A stretch of 64,000 bases of DNA. It comes from Chitinophaga sp. Ak27 (GTDB lineage: Bacteria > Bacteroidota > Bacteroidia > Chitinophagales > Chitinophagaceae). The position numbers and the translations under genes were made by a program. The notes beneath the pieces are model-generated. The model saw only the letters and a list, made by a program, of their open reading frames with translations. It ran no database searches and was not told the origin of the DNA. The DNA is taken from assembly GCF_012726295.1 (NCBI RefSeq), contig NZ_JABAOB010000006.1:1-64000 (forward strand), read 5' to 3'. This document shows, piece after piece, positions 60,129-64,000 of this stretch. Within the stretch, counting starts at the first letter, position 1; the number at the start of each line of letters is the position of its first letter.

Positions 60129-60749
60129 TTATTTGTTTTGCACATAGCTCTCCAGCGGTAAGCGGTTGCTGATAGAACGTGCCAGCGTCATCTCATCGGC
60201 ATATTCCAGCTCTCCGCCAAAGGCAATACCACGGGCTATTGTGGTAATTTTTACCGGAAATGCCTGTAACTTTTTGGAGAGATAGTAAATGGTGGTATCT
60301 CCTTCAATCGTCGGACTTACCGCCATAATTACCTCTTCTACTCCCTGGTGCTGCACCCGCTCTACGAGTGAATGTATGTTTAGCTGATCGGGGCCAATGC
60401 CATCAATGGGAGAGATGATGCCTCCCAATACATGATATAAGCCATTGAATTGCTGCGTGTTCTCTATCGCCATCACATCCCGGATGCTCTCTACTACACA
60501 TACCACCTGCTTTTGCCGCGAATGGCTGCTGCAAATACTGCATACTTCAGCATCTGACACATTATGGCACACTTTACAAAACTGGATCTGCTGCCGCATC
60601 CTGGCAATAGCTTCTCCAAACTGCTCCACCTGGGCTGTTTCCTGCTTTAACAGGTGCAATACCAGGCGTAAGGCCGTTTTTTTGCCGATACCAGGCAGTT
60701 TTGCAAATTCATTTACCGCGTTTTCTATCAGTGCAGAGGAAAATATCAT
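60129..60749 (-). CDS. recR: Recombination protein RecR
   Basis: A 206-residue protein that loads RecA with RecFO. It has the helix-hairpin-helix 'FAKLPGIGKKTALRLVLHLL', zinc finger 'CKVCHNVSDAEVCSIC', Toprim segment 'VVCVVESIRDVMAIENTQQFNGLYHVLGGIISPIDGIGPDQLNI' and the Walker-like 'ARGIAFGGELEYADEMTLARSI'. Full length. The TACCTTTG promoter ends 4 bases before the ATG. Confidence 0.97.
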   Translation of the reverse strand: MIFSSALIENAVNEFAKLPGIGKKTALRLVLHLLKQETAQVEQFGEAIARMRQQIQFCKVCHNVSDAEVCSICSSHSRQKQVVCVVESIRDVMAIENTQQFNGLYHVLGGIISPIDGIGPDQLNIHSLVERVQHQGVEEVIMAVSPTIEGDTTIYYLSKKLQAFPVKITTIARGIAFGGELEYADEMTLARSISNRLPLESYVQNK

Positions 60750-60753
60750 GGTG

Positions 60754-60761
60754 CAAAGGTA
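60754..60761 (-). promoter_or_regulatory. recR promoter box TACCTTTG, 4 bases from the start codon
   Basis: Minus-strand TACCTTTG is followed by CACC and ATG. The predicted transcript begins at or inside the start codon, implying a leaderless recR mRNA. Confidence 0.7.
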
Positions 60762-60810
60762 GGAATATTGCAGCGGAGGGAACAGCAGCGCTCCCTCCGA
60801 TACGATCAGA

Positions 60811-62271
60811 TTAAATACTTATTTTCTTCGGCACAGTCCAGTAAGCCTTAAGATTTACTTTGTCGATCACAATAACCCGTTCCGGCTGTTTCTTTGGCTG
60901 GGTATAATAGTTTCCCCGGTCCCACTTACCATTGCCGTTGGTATCCAGCAACAGCCTGATCTGGTACTCGCCAGGCGTAATAAAGCGCTGGCTCCATTTG
61001 CCATTCACAATAGTCCCCGAATATTTAATGGTTTTATCCTGCACCAGCTGCACCACATAATGCATACTGCTATCATTGATCGCTTCCCGGGTACTATCAC
61101 TGATAGTAAGTTCCGTGACCGTAAAAATGGCATAATCTGCCACTTTTTTCGTTCGGAAGCTAATGGTGTCGGCTCTGACAAGCTGTTGCCCCGCTGTATC
61201 CGTAGGTGCATCTTTAGGAATAATAAACCGGTAGGGAGTGCCTTCCTTCCACGTATGGGTAATGGTTAGCTGTGTCCGGGTCGAATCCATGTTACTGGTA
61301 AATGGTACGCTGTTGTAGGCACTGTCTTCTCCCAATATCGTCCGGTTACTGTCCAGGTTTCTTAGGGGCAGTGAGAAGGTTATTTTCAACGGCGCCGGCA
61401 ATTCCTGCATACCGCCATCCAAAACGGCGGTAGCTGTGAGTTTGGGCAGCTTTTTCTTTTTCTTATCCTTATCTTCTTCCTGCTGAAGGTCAGTAGAATC
61501 TATCGGCTCTGGTGGCGGCTTAATTGTGCTATCTGTTTCCATAAACAGGAGCATATTTACATCCGATACATTGTTTTCCTTTAATACTACAGGGGCCTCT
61601 ACAAAGGCGATTAACTCGCTGGGTTGGTTGTATTGCAGGTCGCGGTCTTCCTCTTTCAGCGCAAAAATCTTATAGGCACCAGGGGCAATATTTTTAAACC
61701 GGAAGGAGCCATCCCCCTTGGTTTTGGCGTAATACACCGGCTTTTCCTTGGATACCACCGAGTCGCTTAGGTCACGGTATAACATCACCGCAATGTTACT
61801 GTCCACTTTACCATTCTCAGCATCTATAAGGTGACCGGATACCTGCAAGCTGTCCAGGTAGTCGCCGGTAGATACCACGTATTGAAAATCCTGGGCAACG
61901 TTACGCTCATTAATATCCCGGATGGCATCGGCAAAGTTGAAAGTATAGGTGGTATTGGGTTGCAACGTATCCTTGATTTCAAGGGTAACGGTATGCAGCT
62001 TAGCTATTACGATGGGCGTTGCCTTTAGGGTGGGGGAAACGATCAGCTTATCGTTTACATTGTCCAGCTCTACATATTCATCAAAAATAAAGGACACTTT
62101 TTTACTCTTGAAATGAAGGGAAGAGTCCCGCGGCGTTACCTGTAGCAACACGGGGGGTAAGCTATCCCTGGGACCGCCACTGGGCGGCACAATGTTGGCA
62201 CACCGTGTAAATGTAATGGAAACGATAATAAACATCAGCCAGAAAATCCAGCTCCTGATATATTGATTCAT
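60811..62271 (-). CDS. Lipoprotein with N-terminal Big_5/SbsA-type Ig-like domain
   Basis: A 486-residue protein with a lipoprotein-like signal ending TFTRCANIVPPSGGPRD. Residues ~35-125 form an Ig-like (Big_5) domain: 'PPVLLQVTPRDSSLHFKSKKVSFIFDEYVELDNVNDKLIVSPTL' and 'NTTYTFNFADAIRDINERN'. A carboxypeptidase-regulatory-like segment follows ('GDGSFRFKNIAPGAYKIFALKEED'), a lysine-rich linker (KDKKKKKLPK), and further beta domains. This architecture is conserved in Bacteroidetes with no known function; surface structural role likely. Confidence 0.83.
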   Translation of the reverse strand: MNQYIRSWIFWLMFIIVSITFTRCANIVPPSGGPRDSLPPVLLQVTPRDSSLHFKSKKVSFIFDEYVELDNVNDKLIVSPTLKATPIVIAKLHTVTLEIKDTLQPNTTYTFNFADAIRDINERNVAQDFQYVVSTGDYLDSLQVSGHLIDAENGKVDSNIAVMLYRDLSDSVVSKEKPVYYAKTKGDGSFRFKNIAPGAYKIFALKEEDRDLQYNQPSELIAFVEAPVVLKENNVSDVNMLLFMETDSTIKPPPEPIDSTDLQQEEDKDKKKKKLPKLTATAVLDGGMQELPAPLKITFSLPLRNLDSNRTILGEDSAYNSVPFTSNMDSTRTQLTITHTWKEGTPYRFIIPKDAPTDTAGQQLVRADTISFRTKKVADYAIFTVTELTISDSTREAINDSSMHYVVQLVQDKTIKYSGTIVNGKWSQRFITPGEYQIRLLLDTNGNGKWDRGNYYTQPKKQPERVIVIDKVNLKAYWTVPKKISI

Positions 62272-62296
62272 GTACCTGGTCGTATTAAGTAGGCTA

Positions 62297-62304
62297 CAAA
62301 CTTA
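62297..62304 (-). promoter_or_regulatory. Promoter box TAAGTTTG for the Ig-like lipoprotein
   Basis: Minus-strand TAnnTTTG match; leader of roughly 20 bases. Confidence 0.6.
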
Positions 62305-62378
62305 CGAACTCATTTAAAGAATTACGAATTTGCTACCTTCCGGCCGGCAGATCTATCTATTTTTCCTTAATCTTATAC

Positions 62379-62852
62379 ATGGCCAGCATTTATTTATTAC
62401 AACGCACCCAGGTAATTCCCGCTCCGCTCGAGGAGGTATGGAACTATTTTTCCAACCCGGCTAACCTGCAGCATATTACGCCTGCGGCGATGCGTTTTAC
62501 GGTTACTTCCACCCCTTACACCGGCCAGGTGTATCCAGGGCAGGTGATTACCTATAAGATATCACCATTGGCGGGCATTCCGCTGGAGTGGATGACGGAA
62601 ATTACGCATGTATCTTACCTTTCTTATTTCGTAGATGAACAAAGAGTAGGGCCCTATCATATCTGGCACCATGAGCACCACTTTGAGCAGGTACCCGGTG
62701 GCGTTAAGATGACCGACCTGGTGCATTACCGGCTGCCCCTGGGATGGCTTGGAAAGTTGGCGCATCGCCTGTTTGTAAAACAACAGCTGGTAGCGCTGTT
62801 TGAATACCGGTATAAAACCGTTGAAAAGATCTTTGGCCCACCGGTTTTATAA
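62379..62852 (+). CDS. SRPBCC-family ligand-binding protein
   Basis: A 157-residue START/Bet v 1-like (SRPBCC) domain: 'VIPAPLEEVWNYFSNPANLQHITPAAMRFTVTS' at the N-terminus, 'WMTEITHVSYLSYFVDEQRVGPYHIWHHEHHFEQVPGGVKMTDLVHYRLPLGWLG' in the middle and a long C-terminal helix. This subgroup (CDC07-type) is cytoplasmic and binds hydrophobic ligands of unknown identity. Its 3' end overlaps that of the convergent LpxR-like gene by 6 bases, so no terminator fits between them. Confidence 0.87.
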   Translation: MASIYLLQRTQVIPAPLEEVWNYFSNPANLQHITPAAMRFTVTSTPYTGQVYPGQVITYKISPLAGIPLEWMTEITHVSYLSYFVDEQRVGPYHIWHHEHHFEQVPGGVKMTDLVHYRLPLGWLGKLAHRLFVKQQLVALFEYRYKTVEKIFGPPVL

Positions 62853-63866
62853 AGCAGGAGTGCGATGAACCGTTCTTTGACGGGATATCGGTATCAAAAA
62901 GGTAAAATTACCTACCGAATGTTTATGGGTGCCAGCCATCCATTCAGTGGAAGACCGCTGAGTGTATCGGATAGTCGTCCGTTTTATCACGATCCCCACG
63001 CCATAATCCACGCCCGCCACCAACATCCGCATATGTGTGCGCTGCTCGGCTTTTTGTGCGGCAAACTGGCTATCTGTACTACTGAAAAGCCCTCCCTGTA
63101 ACAGGGCATTGTAAGCAACAAAGTTCAGCTGAGGCCTGGCCATTATATATAGCTGAAATTTACGACGGGTGGCTGTGGCGAGGTCCTGGTGGCCAAAGTA
63201 GGGGTTAATCAACCCATACCGTAAACACAGGGAAGCCGTTACGCTGTTTACCATCAATCCCAGCCTGGCGGTACCGCCACCGATCACTTCAAAACTCTTG
63301 AGCGGATTCCACAACATCGCTTCATAAGTGAAGTTGTAGTTGAATAATGGAGCATTGGGCAGCTGATTACTCCAGCCTTTGGGACGCTGATAACTGATAA
63401 CATTGTGTACCAGCGTCTGTCCTTCTTTCGATAGTGCCCAGGGACCCATCACTCCAAATAGAAATTCGGTATGGAAGCTATGTTTCCGGTCCGGATTATA
63501 GGAAGTAAGCCCATGGCTTGCAAAGAGGCCTCCAGCATAATAGAAATCATCGGGTTGGTAAGTGGTAGCAGAAATGTCATTCGGTGTCATCGTTACCTGC
63601 GTCACCTGCCAGCTAAATACGTTAATGGCATTTGGACCGGCTTCCCGCAATATCCATTTATCAAGAAATACTGATGGTTTTTTTTTCATATAGCAGTAGC
63701 CGATAGCGAGCCCATTGCTATAGGCCCGGTCGGTGCCCCGCCCCCATAAATTAAAGTAATCATCATCCTCGTATATCCGTATCTGTTTGGTAGCATCCTG
63801 CATAACCTGTGCCTGTGCTGTTTCAGCTAAGACACAGAGCAGTAACCAAATGATACGGCATTTCAT
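62847..63866 (-). CDS. LpxR-like lipid A deacylase family protein
   Basis: A 339-residue outer-membrane barrel with signal peptide ending AQAQV. It matches the LpxR (DUF2219) family: 'GTDRAYSNGLAIGYCY' near the N-terminus and 'GVMGPWALSKEGQTLVHNVISYQRPKGWSNQL', which contains the catalytic His and the family's KGWxNQL block. LpxR removes the 3'-acyloxyacyl chain of lipid A. The N-terminal catalytic Asn-Asp of Salmonella LpxR appears here as Asp residues (EDDDYFN), so activity is not certain. Some Bacteroidetes lack the expected substrate. Confidence 0.82.
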   Translation of the reverse strand: MKCRIIWLLLCVLAETAQAQVMQDATKQIRIYEDDDYFNLWGRGTDRAYSNGLAIGYCYMKKKPSVFLDKWILREAGPNAINVFSWQVTQVTMTPNDISATTYQPDDFYYAGGLFASHGLTSYNPDRKHSFHTEFLFGVMGPWALSKEGQTLVHNVISYQRPKGWSNQLPNAPLFNYNFTYEAMLWNPLKSFEVIGGGTARLGLMVNSVTASLCLRYGLINPYFGHQDLATATRRKFQLYIMARPQLNFVAYNALLQGGLFSSTDSQFAAQKAEQRTHMRMLVAGVDYGVGIVIKRTTIRYTQRSSTEWMAGTHKHSVGNFTFLIPISRQRTVHRTPAL

Positions 63867-63905
63867 ACAGTTGGCGTTAAGGTAACCTCCTGGAAAGAAG
63901 GCCTG

Positions 63906-64000
63906 TTATTGTTGTGTGGTAATTGTTTTAGTCAGGTTGTCGCCGGTAAACAGCTTAAAAGTGCTTTTCCCTGTTTTGGGAATGGCCCCCAGCCACAGGG
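63906..64000 (-). CDS. 3' end of an unidentified protein
   Basis: The minus-strand frame from 64000 to a stop at 63906 encodes 31 residues, ending 'LWLGAIPKTGKSTFKLFTGDNLTKTITTQQ'. The open frame and its close spacing (39 bases) to the LpxR-like gene suggest the C-terminus of a real gene, possibly cotranscribed. Too little is visible to name it. Confidence 0.45.
   Translation of the reverse strand, partial: LWLGAIPKTGKSTFKLFTGDNLTKTITTQQ

Noticed and set aside
1-64000. tRNA, rRNA, RNase P RNA, tmRNA and CRISPR arrays
   Set aside because: I looked for T-loop GTTCRA words with matching stems, RNase P and tmRNA signatures, and regularly spaced repeats, and found none I could support by eye.

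Overview
The window is chromosomal DNA of a Bacteroidota bacterium, most likely a Chitinophagaceae member close to Chitinophaga. The pointers are repeated TAnnTTTG promoter boxes, a SusC/SusD polysaccharide-utilisation locus with an ECF sigma factor and FecR, methionine synthase split into two genes, ribosomal protein THX, a DUF4286 protein, a GH3-family enzyme next to lptB and fabG, and holB followed by a PSP1/RicT gene. I saw no tRNA, rRNA, CRISPR array, prophage or plasmid backbone. The only mobile element is the edge of a probable IS1182-type insertion sequence at bases 1-127.

Layout. 1-6.2 kb: IS edge, then a five-gene cluster (outer-membrane porin, CitT/DiT-type carboxylate exchanger, and the cytochrome b, flavoprotein and iron-sulfur subunits of a succinate dehydrogenase/fumarate reductase), which looks like one module for importing and respiring C4-dicarboxylates. 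6.4-8.1 kb: IPT/TIG lipoprotein, AraC regulator, VOC protein. 8.2-14 kb (minus): triple-META protein, a lone SIR2-like protein, then cysS - glutaminyl cyclase - AlkA glycosylase. 14-19.7 kb (minus): rlmD, an intact rhomboid protease, a rhomboid homologue lacking the catalytic histidine, and two paralogous EEP-family membrane proteins. 19.8-24.2 kb: thioredoxin-like lipoprotein/secreted protein, two outer-membrane beta-barrel paralogues, metF. 24.4-27.5 kb: lptB - GH3-family enzyme - fabG. 27.6-38.4 kb: polysaccharide-utilisation locus (sigma, FecR, SusC with STN domain, SusD, large glycoside-hydrolase-like protein), closed by a very long palindrome and a convergent SMP-30-like protein.

38.5-46 kb: nucleoid-associated NA37 protein, ricT-holB, a lipoprotein, glutathione peroxidase, comF, radA. 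46.6-51.5 kb: YugP-like zinc peptidase and the translation cluster rplM-rpsI-rpsB-tsf-pyrH; S2 carries a long acidic plus glycine/arginine-rich tail. 51.5-55.5 kb: DUF3298 lipoprotein, pdxH, THX, HU, DUF4286, exonuclease III, with two near-identical REP-like inverted repeats. 55.6-60.1 kb: split metH with a leader that can fold as an H-type pseudoknot; divergently, a promoter-bounded small unit encoding a 30-residue peptide ending in a cysteine cluster and a 72-residue unknown. 60.1-64 kb: recR, an Ig-like lipoprotein, SRPBCC protein, LpxR-like lipid A deacylase, and the 3' end of one more gene.

Best candidates for something undescribed: the metH leader pseudoknot (59418-59477), the Cys-rich mini-gene unit (59635-60109), the 28-bp-arm palindrome (37391-37467) and the paired REP-like repeats (51485-51562 and 53455-53533). 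Several TAnnTTTG boxes lie 4-5 bases from start codons, suggesting leaderless mRNAs and settling some start sites (notably a GTG start for rlmD). All functional calls are from reading sequence and family knowledge; no search was run.
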